Origin: Citrus sinensis
Taxonomy: Eukaryota; Streptophyta; Magnoliopsida; Sapindales; Rutaceae
Assembly: GCF_022201045.2 (NCBI RefSeq)
Contig: NC_068558.1
Location: forward strand, 310,001-374,000
DNA length: 64,000 nt
Direction: 5' to 3'
Shown here: piece by piece, positions 1-12,510 of the stretch
How the letters are laid out: each line of letters opens with the position of its first letter
Numbering within the stretch: the first letter of the stretch is position 1
Made by a program: the position numbers and the translations under genes
The notes under the pieces: generated by a model
Told to the model about the DNA's origin: nothing
Database searches by the model: none
What the model saw: only the letters and a program-made list of their open reading frames with translations

Positions 1-811
1 AATAGTCTAATACATTTTTTATTTTCGATTTTAAATTAATCATATTAAAATAAACTCATACCGCTATTGTAAGCTCGTAACCAACTTTGACAGCACATTA
101 AGGCCTCCAATGTGCTTGGATGAAGTTTGTTATGGTATGAGCTCACAACTCTACCACTAGTGTTAAAAGCTGATTCAGAAGCAACTGTTGTAATTGGAAT
201 TGCCAAAATATCTCTAGCAATTCGAGCTAATGTAGGATACCTATTAGCATTTGTCTTCCACCAACTCAAAATATTAAAATCTTCCATCCGAGATATAACT
301 TTCTCATCCAAATATGAATCTAATTCATCTGCAACAACTGCACAATCTCCATTGTTTACATAATCATTAAAACCTGTCATCCATTTGGTTGCTTTCTTAT
401 AAGAATCCCCTGTAGATCTAGTAGAAGAACTACTACCAGTATAATCAAAGCAATAAACAGTTGGTGAAAACTTCAATTAATACTCTTCAACTAATTCCCG
501 GCAAAGGGTGACCACTTTCCCAACATACAACTATTTTGATATTTATTATTTTTAACAATATTTATAATTTTGTTATTTATTTATTAGTAATTTTAAAAAT
601 AAAAATAAAATTAAAAATTAAAATGGGGAAATGGGTAGGGGATGGGGATTCCACCTCATCCCCGTCCCCTCCCCGAATAAAAAGTTGGGTAAAAAATTTT
701 CCCCGTCCCCTCCCCGAAAAAAAAATTGGGTATAAAATTATCCCCGTACCCTCCCCGAATGGGGAAAATCCCCGAGGGTACCCATCCCCGTGGGGATTTT
801 TGCCATCCCTA
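1..811 (-). mobile_element. hAT DNA transposon, internally deleted, left end outside window
   Basis: The right terminus at about 793-811 reads, on the minus strand, TAGGGATGGCAAAAATCCCC, a hAT-type terminal inverted repeat. Inside it, 620-790 is packed with subterminal CCCCGTCCCC/CCCCGAA motifs in both orientations, typical of hAT ends. The transposase dimerisation domain follows at 45-476. Only a few hundred bases separate terminus and C-terminal domain, so most of the transposase is deleted. The other terminus lies before base 1, so the element length and target-site duplication cannot be read. Confidence 0.75.
45..476 (-). pseudogene. hAT transposase C-terminal fragment (hATC dimerisation domain)
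   Basis: The open frame of about 143 codons matches the end of plant RICESLEEPER/zf-BED hAT transposases. Recognisable features are the WWKTNANRYPTLARIARDIL block and the IPITTVASESAFNTSGRVVS block, followed by the LHPSTLEALMCCQSWL helix. This is the dimerisation surface of hAT transposases. The catalytic core and BED zinc finger are absent, and no ATG opens the frame (its first codon is TTG), so it is a remnant rather than a gene. It stays open to a stop at 45. Confidence 0.8.
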
Positions 812-969
812 ACCACTAGCTCTCTTTCTTTCTTTTGCTTTTTTCATAAAATTTTATATATGCTCTTTGTGCTAGCTATATATGATAGACTGGATACTTG
901 TTAATGGATGCGCTTAGTTCTCATCCTTTGACCAGTTAAATTTGTTGAATGTGAATATATTTTCTCGTT

Positions 970-1014
<45 letters not shown>

Positions 1015-2436
1015 GGTTTGCTTGACAGCTTAAGGAGTAAATATTAATGCTCCAAGAACTGAGATATTTGGATCCAAAACAAGGCAAAAATTTTAGAGAA
1101 GCAAAATCAGTATTTGTTATCTCAAAGAGGGAAAAACCAAGAAAAGAACTTGGGAGTTGCTAAAGAATTGATTGAAATCTTTATTGAGTCAAAAAGAAAA
1201 GGGAAAAGAAAAGGACAAAAAGAAGGAGGGAATGATTACAAAACAATGCTGTACAATACCACCTCAAAAAAAAAAAAAATGATTACAATACAGTGTTGTC
1301 TAATAATACTACAAGGATGGCTGATGTCAATATTCTCGGACCCGGCCCAGTAGTCGGAGGGCTCCATAATTATCTTGTTTATAGCTGTTATGAAATTTGG
1401 CTTTCCGCACTTCAACTTCATTGGTGGATCGATTCTGTAAGTCTGATATCCAAAGCGCACAACATACAGAGCGCAAATTCTGATCTTCCACCGCTTGATT
1501 TTGCAACTCAAATGGCGGGTGATTATTTAACTAGGCCACAATTCTTTTTAAGCAAACATACTTGTATGAGACTATAAAATAAGAAAAGCATATCAGCGCG
1601 AAAGATGGCTCTGAAATAGGAAGTGTCTCATCCTCTACTCCTTTATTTTATCTGTTTAACATATATAATTATCTTTAAAAGTATGCCCTGTTGCTGGCAT
1701 TAATTTAGATCTCCCACATCAGAAAATAAAGCTAATTATTGTGTTTTTCTAATATATTTTGTCACTAACACAGGAGTGTTTGAAAAATTTGGTAATCAAA
1801 TTATACCAAGTGCAGCTCAAGTTCTTACATTAATCAAGTTAGCAGAATGTCTGTGCAGAAGGGGCATTTTTGGGAATTAAACTGTACTGCATGAGATCGA
1901 ATTAATTTTCGAGCCATACATCATTGGAAAGATATTTCTGTTAGCTTTCCAATGAATTTTACTAATCTAAATTTGGAGTTTTCTACAATAAGTTATGATC
2001 AGTTAAGTGCAGACTGTTCAGTTTTGAGTCAAGAATATTTCGGAACTTGGATTTTTTTTAATGTTCTTTGTTGTGTTTTAAGCATACCAATGTTTTATTA
2101 ATGTCTAGCTTTAATGTTGGTCTTTAAAGTCAAGTTATTTGAAGGGTTTCTTTGTAGTAAATCTATGCTTGGAGGATTGTTCCAAGAAAGCTATTTAAGC
2201 TTATGTAGTTGTAACCAAAGGACAAAGATTAATTTTGGAAATTGAATGAACTTTGACCTATTATCAAACTATGTATCTCTTTGGTGGATTCCATTGAGTG
2301 GTGAGTGTTTTAAGCTCTGTATCCTTAGCTTAACAACTTTAGGTGGTGAAAATTTTCTGTATACTTTTGTTGTTTGCTGTGGTGGTGAGCTTGTGATTTC
2401 TTGAGTGTGTGACGTTGTGCTTTCTCATCTATTGTG
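812..2436. other. Intergenic, AT-rich; no gene recognised
   Basis: This holds an (AT)n microsatellite at 973-1011 and an A-rich run near 1267. A block at 1290-1520 is richer in G+C than its surroundings and keeps short open frames on both strands, but no family is recognised. The part from about 1770 to 2436 may be the left LTR of the copia remnant that follows, because a primer-binding-site-like motif lies at 2440. Confidence 0.4.
973..1011. repeat. (AT)n microsatellite
   Basis: About 19 uninterrupted AT dinucleotides. Confidence 0.95.
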
Positions 2437-4338
2437 TCCGGTATCAGTCACTAACATCACAAGCAAAGCCTCAAGAAAAAGATCAGCTCAGAGAATATAA
2501 ATCAAGAGTGAAGATTTCAACTATCAAGACAGAAGACAACAAAAATAGAAGATTGAAGATTTTAACCTGAAAATTTAAAAATCTTAGAGAATTTTAAGAC
2601 ATCTGAAGATTTTAAGATTCATCCAAGAACTTGAAGATGGCTAATTTAACAAAGCTGGAATTTGAAGCCCTCGATATTTCTCACCAAAGCTACTCGTCAT
2701 GACTCCTTCATGCAGAGATTCACTCTGATGCCATGGGTCTCGGCAATGCAATCAAGCCTGGCAACAATGTATCTGCGCAAGAACATGCCAAGGCAATTAT
2801 ATCCCTTTGTCATCATCTCCGTCAATCACTAAAGACAGAATATCTCACTATACAGGACCACATGCCCTCTGGAGCAACTTGTGTGAGAGATATGGCCCCT
2901 TGAATTCAGTAATTCTTCCAAATGCCTACAACGAGTAGAATTAACTTCAACTACAAGACTTCAAGTCAATGCATGATTATAATTCTAGGCTCTACAGAAT
3001 CAGTTTACAATTAAGGATATGTGGAGAGAAAATCATTAACGAAGATATGTTAAAGAGGGCATTTCCAACGTTTCATGCTTCAAATATGGTTTTGCAACAA
3101 CAATATAGAGCTCATGAGTGTGAGAAATATTATGACTTGATTTCATAATATCTTATCGTTGAAAAGAATAATGAGCTACTAATGAAAAAGCATCAAGCTT
3201 ATCCAACTGATGTAAAACCATTTCCTGAAATGAATGCTATCACTGAAGCGAATGCTATTTCCTGTAGTCGTAATTATAATCAAGGATGTGGATGTGGTCG
3301 CGGTCATGTCCGTAGATGCAGTTGTAGCCATGGTAATGTTCTAATTATTATCAGTCTCGTGATGCTTATAACAAAAAATCATCAAAATTAGAAGAATGAT
3401 AAAGGAAAATCTATCTAAGACAAAAGTCAAGAAAACACCTGCAATAAGTGTGATGCCACATGCCATTTCTGGTGATTTTATCGCTCATTCAAACATCTTG
3501 TTGATCTATATCAAGCATCTTTGAAGAAAAGAAAGAACATCAACCAGATTATGCTATTTTAGTTGATGATAACACACATCTAGATGTCTAGGATTTCTTT
3601 AAAGACCATAATAAGAAGACAAGTGACTAATTGGTTATAAATTAAGATGCCCACACCGATTAAGACCAACTACTATCTTTTATGAATTGTTGTATATATG
3701 TTCATATTTGTTTGGTTTTTTACTGTAATATAATGAGTCTAATAAATATTTTTCTTTTTATGAAAGGATATGGATTTGTAAAAAAGACTGCATGATCGAA
3801 AGATATGTTTAGCTGATAGTGCAACTACACATACTATCATTCATAATAAGGAATATTTCATTAATTTATCATTAATTAAAGCTAAGATGAATATCTTCTT
3901 AGGTCCTCTAAACTTGATTGAGGGCTCTGGAAGAGTCATGTTTAAATTAGGGAGTGGAATAAAATTTTGTATACATGACACTTTATATTCACCTAAGTCT
4001 AGAAGGAATTTTTTGAACTTCAAATATTGATATTTTTCATAATGAGTTTCATATAAAAACTGTAAATGAGAGTAACATGATATCTCTATATTACTTCTAA
4101 AGTCTCAGGCTAGAACATATATTGGAGAAACTTCCAGCTTTCTTGTCTGGTTACAATGATAAAAGCAATTAAGAGCTACACAGTCATAAATCAGAAACTT
4201 TATGATCTAAAAGCTTTTACGCTTCGACGTCACCGTCATGGTCACTCTCAATCAACTATGATATGTAGAATTGTTCAAAATTCTTATGGACATCCCTTAA
4301 AGAATTTAAAGATTCTTTTATCCAATTATTATAGTTGC
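2437..4338 (+). pseudogene. Decayed Ty1/copia retrotransposon, gag to pre-integrase region
   Basis: GGTATCAG at 2440-2447 resembles the initiator-Met tRNA primer-binding site of copia elements. A gag-like frame opens at ATG 2637 and breaks at TGA after about 22 codons. Gag text continues in pieces to about 3150, with a Cys/Gly/Arg-rich stretch at 3270-3330. A protease-like segment at 3815-4030 contains DSATTHTI (the D-S/T-G-type active site with Gly replaced) and FLGPLNLIEGSGRVMFKLGSG. A GAG-pre-integrase block at 4215-4335 (HRHGHSQSTMICRIVQNS, GHPLKN) ends the copy abruptly. Many stops and frameshifts show it is dead. Reverse transcriptase and RNase H are missing. Confidence 0.7.
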
Positions 4339-4339
4339 A

Positions 4340-5020
4340 TTACTTGGAATTAGAACATTTCTTTCTAAAGTTTGCTTCTAAGATTATTATTGGTTCTTGG
4401 GCATGACCAACATACATCCCTTTCCATGCCATTGGATAATTTTTCCACTTCCAGTGCATACAAGCAAGACTTTCCAACATTCCTGGAAACCCACGTTGTT
4501 CACCTTCTGCTAAAAGTCTAGCAATGTCATTTGTGTTAGGTGATCGCAAATATTCATTACTAAAAATTTCAAACACTGGACGAACTAACTTTTTCAAACT
4601 TTCGATTGCAGTGCTTTTGCCGATTCTCACATACTCATCAATAAAATCAACAGATACTCCATAAGCTATCATTTGCATTGCATCACTGATCTTTTGTAGT
4701 GATGACAAATTGAGGACTCCAGCACAATTTTTTTCTGGACAAAATATGAATCATGTTGTTTCACATAATTTTTAATACGCAGAAATAGAGGGCTATTCAT
4801 TTGAAATTTATCTAGAGGATATGTAGAAGTCTCTGAAAAATAATCATGAAAAAGCCTATCATGATCGGATAATCAATCACGCCAAATTGTTGTGTGACCT
4901 TTGATGGAGCCACGACGCCTAGATTTTTTACTTCTTCTCTTTGCAATGGCTACCGCTACAATCATCTCAACTTCATCATCATCAGATATGAATCTGGTAG
5001 CATCTCTATCTTAAAGTTGC
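4340..5020 (-). pseudogene. PIF/Harbinger transposase N-terminal fragment
   Basis: On the minus strand, starting near 5020, this reads the classic plant HARBI1/ALP1-like transposase order: an RRGS motif, then an RLFHDYFSE segment, an FLRIKNYVKQHDSYF segment, then LQKISDAMQMIAYG. It continues through IGKSTAIESLKKLV and ARLLAEGEQRGFPGMLESLACMHWKWK to GHAQEPIIILEA. The first catalytic Asp of the DDE triad is normally in the GS-I/L-D-C-M-H-W motif; here that motif reads SLACMHW, so the Asp is replaced by Ala. An in-frame stop lies in the upstream part. The fragment stops next to the copia remnant at about 4339, so one inserted beside or into the other. Confidence 0.75.
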
Positions 5021-8000
5021 TAGCCATGAAGGAAAACAATAGGAAAAAAAATAGTTAACGGGCAAAAGGCTAAGCAAGTCCATTCACAAAAATCTAATTT
5101 ATAAAGAGTTAAAGGTACTTTTAAAAAATTAGAGGTTGGTTAAATTTTTTAGTGGAAAAAAATAGAGGGTAATTAAATTTGTTGGAGTGCAAAAAAAAAA
5201 AAATGGAGGGTAATAAGAATAATTATAGTAAAAAATTGGAGGTTAATTAAATTTGTTGGAGGGGAAAAAAATGGAGGGTAATTAAATTTGATAGTGAGAA
5301 AGATTTGATTAAAATAATGTTAACTTGTTCTTACTTGATGAGTCTTTTGGAGATGATTATATTTTTACATCCTCTTATTTGACGTGAAGCAAATTAATAT
5401 TTAAAAAGTAAAATTTGAAGAGTTTTTTAGAGATACTCTTAGTATCAAAAATTTTGGAAAAGTTAATTTTCAAACAGAGTGAAAAGCGTTGAACTAAACA
5501 TCGTCGCAGCGTGGATTTACCCAAGGAAACAAAGAAAGAAGATGCGCAGCCATGTAATGTAAAGAAGATCTGTTTGGGCCACAGCGATCAAACGAACAAA
5601 TATGAGAATGCAAAATTAAGTCAACAAACAATTTGGGCTGGCTGGTTTATGTTTATTGTTTATGAACCAAATGAGCTGACCGGTCAACTGACCCAATATT
5701 TTTATAAAAATTCACTTCATTTCATCTCTCCTTCCTCTAGAGAATTATGCAATAATGAAATTTTTATCACTCGTAGTAACGGACAATTTATGAGTATTGC
5801 AAGTAACATATAGCATAAAGAGTAACACTATTTTTTTAAAATTCTTTTAAATTGATTGAATATTTTCGTTTCCGAATTATTTATAGTGACATAATTTGGA
5901 GAAATTAAGTTCATTTACAAATTTGGGGAAATTAAGTTCATTTACAAGTGGAAACAATTAATGCTTTTTAACTTCCTTATTCGTGGGTGAAATGGCATTT
6001 CAGCTAAAGAAGACATTGCATGTTTTAATTTGTATATCTCAAGCTTGCATTCAGATTGCATTCTCCTGTCCATTGTAAGCTTAATTTGAATGGTGGTGAC
6101 TTAAAAATAGTATTTTCACGAGTTTCATCAATATGATCGATAGACAGATCGTTTTTTTAGTTTATTGCAAAAAATTATTGGAGTAAAAGTAACCTGGCTT
6201 CAACAAACAATCTATATATATATATCAACAATTGGAGCCTCCACAATAATTTGTCAAATATCATGGGGCTTACCAACCAAATTAAAACCACGAAATGAAG
6301 CATATTTATAGTCATCAACACATGCAAATTTATTAGCTAAAGCTTGGCCGTCAAATCCTCCAACTTCTGCTAGTCTTTTTTCTCTTTTATTTCTTTTCAA
6401 AATTGTTAATTATTAATGTAGATACATATATTCCATCTAAATGGGACCATTTCGTGCTTTACCTTTATTCGTATGCATGCATATCAGTTTAGTTGCTCCG
6501 TTGATTTGAAACATATCGACAAATTATAACTTGGAATCAACTAATTAAAGGCGAATATAGTTAACTGTCGATGCCTCAAATATTGACCTTTAAAAGCCCA
6601 AGAATACATAGCTTGTATGTGAACAAAATATCTAGAAGGTATCTGACTCACACGCTCGGCGTGTGAATTCATTCCCATGCAATTAAGTCAAAAACAAAAT
6701 TAATGGCATCGAGTGCCTGCATTGCAAATTTTCCCTGTTGAAAAGAAATTTTTTAATCACGTTTCGAAAAGTCCATTTGCTGTCTCAATTATTGTGTAAC
6801 CACCGGTTGTTTGTTCTCACATTTCTGTTCGAAAAAGCTTTGGTTAGTATTTGGCTAGCATGTTAGATTTTTAATCTACCATTTTGGATCCTTAATTCAA
6901 TTAAAAGTGAGTAATTATGTGTTGCATATTGTTAAACCCAATTAAAAGCTATCCATTAAGGTTTTAATTTGGACTTTAATGTATGTAATAGGGTATTGAC
7001 CTTTAATGCTTAGAGACCTAATGATATTCTAATTCTATGATGGGCATAATTAGAAATACTTAATAACAACAGAAAAGTTATTTATATAAGTAATTATGAT
7101 CCTCAGGTCACACTTATCTTTCTATACATTTTGACATCCCATTATCAGAGAGAGCACATAGAAAATTAAAGGATTATTTATAAGAGAACGTGTAGATCTA
7201 GAAGATCAGCCACACAACTCTGGAAAGTAATTCAACATTATGAATTCAGATACATTTCCGCATAATTTGTTATTGATTCTTGATGATGCAACATCAATAT
7301 TACTATTTTATAGGTGATTGTTTTTATCAAAAGAATTTCTTGTTCTAACATAGCAAGCTATATTTGGTACAAATTTCTGAGAAAAATTAAGAGAAAAGAG
7401 AACTTACAAAACAGAAAAATACTAAGTCTAATTTTTCTATACTTAAAAGACAAAATATATTATATTAGAGTATGTATATTTTTTTGTTTTTTAGTGAAGC
7501 TCTAATTTTATTAAAACTAGAGATTCGTCATTGAAAGCTGCTAGCTGGCTAAAGATGCAAGAATAATTTACTTCTTATTAATGAATTAATCCATAAATTT
7601 CTCTGATTTGCAAATCGTGATTTTAAAAAAAATGTGAATTTATACATTCTGTAGCAAAAGCAAGCACTGTGATTAGTGGCGGAACCAAAACTTTGATTTG
7701 GTAGTTGGCATACCTAATCGAGAAACAACAAATTGAAAGAGGCAATGACAGAGAAACTGTGAAATTAAGGGGGTTGATACAAAAAATTACCGACAATAGA
7801 CTAAATTTAATTTTCTTGACTTTTTTTGGTAGGAGACTGACCACTTAGGCCTCGCGATGGTTCCAGCCATAACCACCGCTTTTAATGAATCTAATTAGTA
7901 TAAGCATGTGTAATTAAAGCGGTAGGTTGGAGGTGCTAAAGTTTTGGTCCTGTATTAGAATCCGCCAGCATGTAAAAACCCAATTTCTCTAGATGTTTTT

Positions 8001-9938
8001 CACGAATTTCTTATATAGGTTACTTGTGAGCGAAGTTGTGAAATGTCATTTATACACTACTGAAAATTTTAAGTATGAAATAAAGGTTATTGATAATATT
8101 TTGGTAAATATAACTTTAAATAATAATTTAGACAAAAAAAAATTAAAGATAATTAATATAACTTCTCTTATCAAACAATTTTTGCAGCTTTAAAGCCATA
8201 GGCGACACATTTTAATATGGAATCGTAATTCATTTAATAATAACATTTCCTTTTATTCTTTTCTTAGACTTGAATTAACCTCAGACTTTAATTTCATTCA
8301 CCCTTTGTATAATGTTAATTGCTAGATGTGGTTTGGTTATGTAGTAAATGCAAATTAAATTTAATTTCGTTTATGTGTACTAATCTATCAAGTAGCAACC
8401 AAACTTTATGTCATTCATAATCATGCATGTCAAAAGGTACTTTTTCTTGAACTTGCAAAGAAAGAACCGTCCCAGCTCTTAAGTTAAATCAATTTCTTTG
8501 GACGTCATTGATCTTGATTGAAGTGATACTGCTTTATCTTCTTCTTTTTAATCGGATACTCAATAGTCAATAATATCATGAAGAAGAGAGGAAGAAGAAG
8601 AAGAAGCAACCTATGGAAACAACTATGGCCGCGTAAACTTGTACATACAAACTGTGAAAACTATTTGCTAGTCAATGAACAGTTCACAGTAAGCCTTTCC
8701 CAATTCCATGCACGGCCATGTTTGTTAATCTATCTTGGGATATTATCATTTTTCCTATATAATTTTTTTCTGTTAGAAAATAATCAATTGATAAAAGAAT
8801 TATCGCTTTATGTATAATTAAGGTTATATTTTTTTTAATTTACAGGATTAAATTGCACTCACATAATTTGGGTAAAATAGACTTTTACTATAATTTCTTC
8901 TAAAATTTTTGTTATTTTTAACAGTTTGGTGGTACAATGGTAAAAATTGAAAGATTATATTGAAAAAATAATTTTCAAAACACTTTCATGATAAAGTATT
9001 TATGTTAGAAAAAATTAGGTGATAAAATAATAATATTCCATATATGTTTTTCAAGAGTCCCTAGATGTATACAATATTGACATAAAAATAACTCATTCAA
9101 TTATATATATATATGCTTAATTAGAGGAATAGAAAAAGCTTCAGAAAAATCTATTGTGTTATTATTTAGTACAATATATTTAATTGTATCTTTTTGTTGG
9201 TAGCCTCTAAGGGCGTGGGTGAATGATTTTTAAATAACTTTATTTGGATGGTACTAGAAACTGAAGGGAGATAGTCAGTTTTTCATACTAAAATCAATTT
9301 ATACAATTGATTCCCCTATTACTTATATAATATCTAATGACCTCTATGACACTATGATTTTATAGTATTACCCTTATTTTCAAACAAACTATTATTAACA
9401 TTGATTGTAAATTAAATGAATCATATAAATTGAATTTATTTACTTAAAATAAGAAATATAGGTTTTGATGTAAATAAAATAATAATAATAATAATAAGAT
9501 ATTTTCTTGCACTTTTTGTTTATTTTTTAAATATTTTTCTTATAATAATATTATCTTATATTCCTAAGAAAAAGTATCAAGCAAACAATCTATTTAAACC
9601 TCTTTTCTCTTAAATTTTTTGTGTCAAGAGATTTTTTTTTAAAATGTTATGAAAGTATTAGGGGAGTAAATGATATATATTAATTTTAGTAGGAAGAAAT
9701 AAACAATCTCCCAAACATAAATTTAAAAAAAAATCTTTTGCTGGTATAAAATGGGAACTTACAGGTTACATTTTAATTAATTTATATTCATGTTGTTTTT
9801 AGTGTTTCTTTCAAGCACTAATAAAAGGTATTAATCTTGATTGATATATAGGGTCAAGTTGTAACCAAACAAAACCAAACCCAATCCCCAAGACTCCAGG
9901 GAGAAGCCAATCAGTTGGTAAGAACATACATAGTTTGT
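5021..9938. other. Long AT-rich intergenic stretch, no gene recognised
   Basis: Nearly 5 kb with only short chance open frames and no recognisable protein domain. Minor structures are diverged repeats at 5105-5300, a perfect short palindrome at 6648-6666, and an (ATA)n run near 9480. A GTGGCGGAACC motif at about 7677 with a GAATCCGCCAGC partner at about 7960 may be the eroded termini of a roughly 0.3-kb MITE. Confidence 0.5.
5105..5300. repeat. Diverged tandem repeat, GGAGGGTAATTAAATTTG-type units
   Basis: The phrase GAGGGTAATTAAATTTG and variants recur at least four times, separated by A-rich spacers, in the same orientation. Unit length is irregular (about 50-70 bp). It lies just beyond the PIF/Harbinger fragment and may be a subterminal repeat of that or another element. 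Confidence 0.5.
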
Positions 9939-11506
9939 TGAGTAAAAACTCATTTAGCCCTTATATTTTGAGATAGGGATGGTAATTTCCGGGTCCAGGT
10001 CCGGGTTTGGCCTTCCCGGTTTCGGACCCGGACACCAAAATGTTCATACCGGACCCGGATTTAAACCCGTTTTTTATGAGTACAAGTCCGGTCCGGGTTA
10101 AACCCGGAAAAATTTGGGTTTCCGGATTGCGGGTTTTAAACCCGGATCACATACAAATAAAAAAAAACTTTAAAAAAAATACAAACCTAGTTCTACAAAA
10201 ATCAAATACAACCCAAATTCTTAAAAATCAAATACAAATTCTTAAATTTTCAATGTTTCAAAGCAATAAACCATTCACAAATACAAATCTATAATACAAC
10301 ATTCACAAAATACAACATTCATGTCTACAGACTACATTCAACTTCGTGATTCACGGCTTCAGTTCACGAACTTCAAGGATCGGCGTCCGGCGAAGCACCG
10401 AATGTCAGCTATTGATGATGATGATGATGACGACGATGACGACCACAACATCACAGCCGCGAATTTACGATTGGCAAAGGTGTCGATGAACGTCACAGCT
10501 GCAAAACGGTAGCCAAATGGAGGCTGATGGTGCTGATGAACATGAACACAACGAAGGTATGATGAGTGATGGTGATGATTTGATAAAGAGAAGAGTTGAA
10601 GAGAGAGGAAAATGATGATTTGATGAAGAGAAGAGAAGAGAGAGGAAAAGAATGAGAAGAGGAGGAGTTGAGGCGGCTAGGTTATGAAATTAGGGCATCC
10701 TTGTTCTTTTCTATTTATATGAAAAAAATAATATTAAAATTAAGATATCCGGGTCCGGGTTCCGGATTTACCCAAACCCGAAACCGGACCCGAATACATC
10801 TGGGTCACTAAAATTTATTTCGAATCCGGATTTTTTTACACTCCAGTACGGGTTCAACCCAGTCCGGATTATCTGGGTTCGTCCGGGTCCGAGTTATTCT
10901 GCCATCCCTATTTTGAGATAAGTGTCCTTTTTGTCCATGTATTTTTTTAAGTACCTTAAAACATCTGTGCCGTTGAACTATTAACACTCTTGTCGTTGTT
11001 CTTTGTTCCTCTTGACTTACTTTTATAATATTACCCTCTTACAATAATTTTTCTTTTTTTCTTTTTGTTTTTTAGAAATTAATAAAAAATTAAATTACCC
11101 TAAAAAGATAAAATAGAAACAAAAAGAATATATATTAATTTTTAAGGAACACTTTGTTGAGGAGTTATATATTAATTTTTTAATTAATTTCCAAAGAATT
11201 GGTATTTTATTTTTTTACAATACTAATTTTTTTGGACTTATGTGAGCTTCCAAAAAAATAAATATATATTCTTTTAGTTCTGTTTTATTTTTTGGGGTTA
11301 AATTGGTAATTTAATTTTTTTTGTTACCGTATAAAAAATAAACATTATTATAAGAAGATAATATTGTAAAAGAAAGTAAAAAAATAAAAAATAACGGAAA
11401 AAGTGTCAATAATTTTAATGGTATGGATGTTTTGAGATACCTTTAAAAATAAAAGGACTAAAGAGGCACTAGTCTAAAAATATAAGGATTAAACGAGTTT
11501 TTACCC
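9939..11506. mobile_element. MULE-type MITE with long TIRs, interrupted by a hAT element
   Basis: The left arm begins GTAAAAACTCATTTAGCCC and the right arm ends with its inverted counterpart (GGATTAAACGAGTTTTTACCC). The arms extend for well over 100 bp towards an A/T-rich centre. Direct repeats ATAGTTTGT (9930-9938) and ATAATTTGT (11507-11515), 8 of 9 identical, look like a 9-bp target-site duplication, the Mutator signature. The left arm is split at 9974-10910 by a hAT insertion. Without it the element is about 630 bp, close to the related copy at 25071-25607. No coding capacity. Confidence 0.75.
9974..10910. mobile_element. Complete non-autonomous hAT element, 937 bp, with 8-bp TSD
   Basis: The termini are TAGGGATGGTAAT and its inverted partner ATTCTGCCATCCCTA. 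They are flanked by a perfect 8-bp direct repeat TTTTGAGA (9966-9973 and 10911-10918), the size made by hAT transposases. The outer 150-200 bp on each side are dense in CCGGGTCCGGGT/ACCCGGA subterminal motifs, the likely transposase-binding region. The interior has a (GAT)n/Asp-codon run near 10417 and a GA-rich tract at 10585-10670 but no transposase. The perfect duplication suggests a fairly recent insertion. The termini resemble those of the hAT copy at 1-811, so they may share a transposase family. Confidence 0.92.
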
Positions 11507-11515
11507 ATAATTTGT

Positions 11516-11814
11516 CTATTTGCGTCAAATATTTTCCTGATGTTGTATTGACGTGACCCATCTTGAATTCTTTACCATCACGACGTAAGATTATTGAAAG
11601 ATCAAACTATGAAAATTATCTACTTATTTGAAAAGCTTTAAAATCTGGTAATCTTAAAACGATATCCTGAAGTAATAACCACAAAATAACACCTTTCGAA
11701 AATGAAATAGTAGAAAAATGAATGTGGAATGGGCATACCAGATCATCAATGTGTCAATCCTCTCAAATTTTAATATAAATACGCATATTTTTTAGATGTA
11801 GTAAAACACTGATG
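11516..11814. other. Intergenic; nothing recognised
   Basis: AT-rich spacer between the nested MITE and a LINE tail; no open frame or repeat of note. Confidence 0.4.
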
Positions 11815-12510
11815 TTTGGTCAAAGAGTAATCTGGGATTATGCTTGCGTTATGAGGAGGGGTTTTTAGGACCATTGTGGTTATTCCTTAGGTGCTTCTGA
11901 TTAGTTCTCAGGCTATCACTCATCTTTTCAGTTGAGGTTTCTGCAGTTATCCTTGCTTTAGAGCATTTTCGGTCCCATGGCTGGCACAAGCCTTGAATTG
12001 AGTATGACTTTCTTGCCACTGATTCTTTGTCATAACTTCTGGCTACTCTCATCCTCTACACCTTTACACTCACTTGTTTAACGGTTCAAATGAATATTGC
12101 GTCTTTTATATTTTTTGCGAGATTTATAAAGTAGCTGACTTGTTGGCTAGACAATCTTTGGATTCTCCACCTCAAGCGATCTAAAAAGATCGTCTTCTTA
12201 ACTCCGGGGTGCTCCCAATTCTTCATTTTCCGTCATATTTTATTTTGGTACTACTAGCCTTCATGTAGCTCCCATGCACTCCCTTGAGTTGTTGATTGTT
12301 CGAATAAAATTTCTGCTATTATCTTTTAAAATTAGTCAATCACATAATACGACTATTTCGCCCAAGTTTTTTCAAATAAAGTAGACACTTTAGAGCCTAT
12401 TATAAATTTCTATTGGGCCCCCGAATAAGAGGCCTCCTTTGTATTATATAATGGATCTCTCATACTCCATTTAGGTGAATCAATACAACATTAAAAAAAA
12501 AAAAAAAAAA
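11815..12510 (+). pseudogene. LINE 3' end remnant (RNase H-like) with poly(A)
   Basis: Plus-strand text with several frameshifts resembles the C-terminal RNase H-like domain of plant L1-type LINEs. It includes an SVEVSAVILALEHFRSHGW helix and, at about 12113-12180, a KVADLLARQSLDSPP block corresponding to the usual GNxVADxLA motif. A 3'UTR-like stretch follows and ends in an 18-A tract (12493-12510), as expected for a retroposed LINE tail. No clear target-site duplication was found. The identification is moderate because the frame is badly broken. Confidence 0.45.

Noticed and set aside
536..904. Open frames of 122 aa (+) and 79 aa (-) rich in Pro/Gly/Ser
   Set aside because: They translate the CCCCGTCCCC subterminal repeats of the hAT element, not a protein gene.
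1236..1577. Overlapping open frames on both strands in a G+C-richer block
   Set aside because: No domain recognised on either strand, no ATG for the minus frame, no splice context; left as unexplained intergenic sequence.
7677..7971. GTGGCGGAACC...GAATCCGCCAGC pair as a MITE
   Set aside because: The inverted match is short and no target-site duplication or internal similarity was found, so it is only mentioned in the intergenic entry.
10321..10512. 63-aa frame with an Asp run
   Set aside because: It lies wholly inside the non-autonomous hAT element and is driven by a GAT/GAC repeat.
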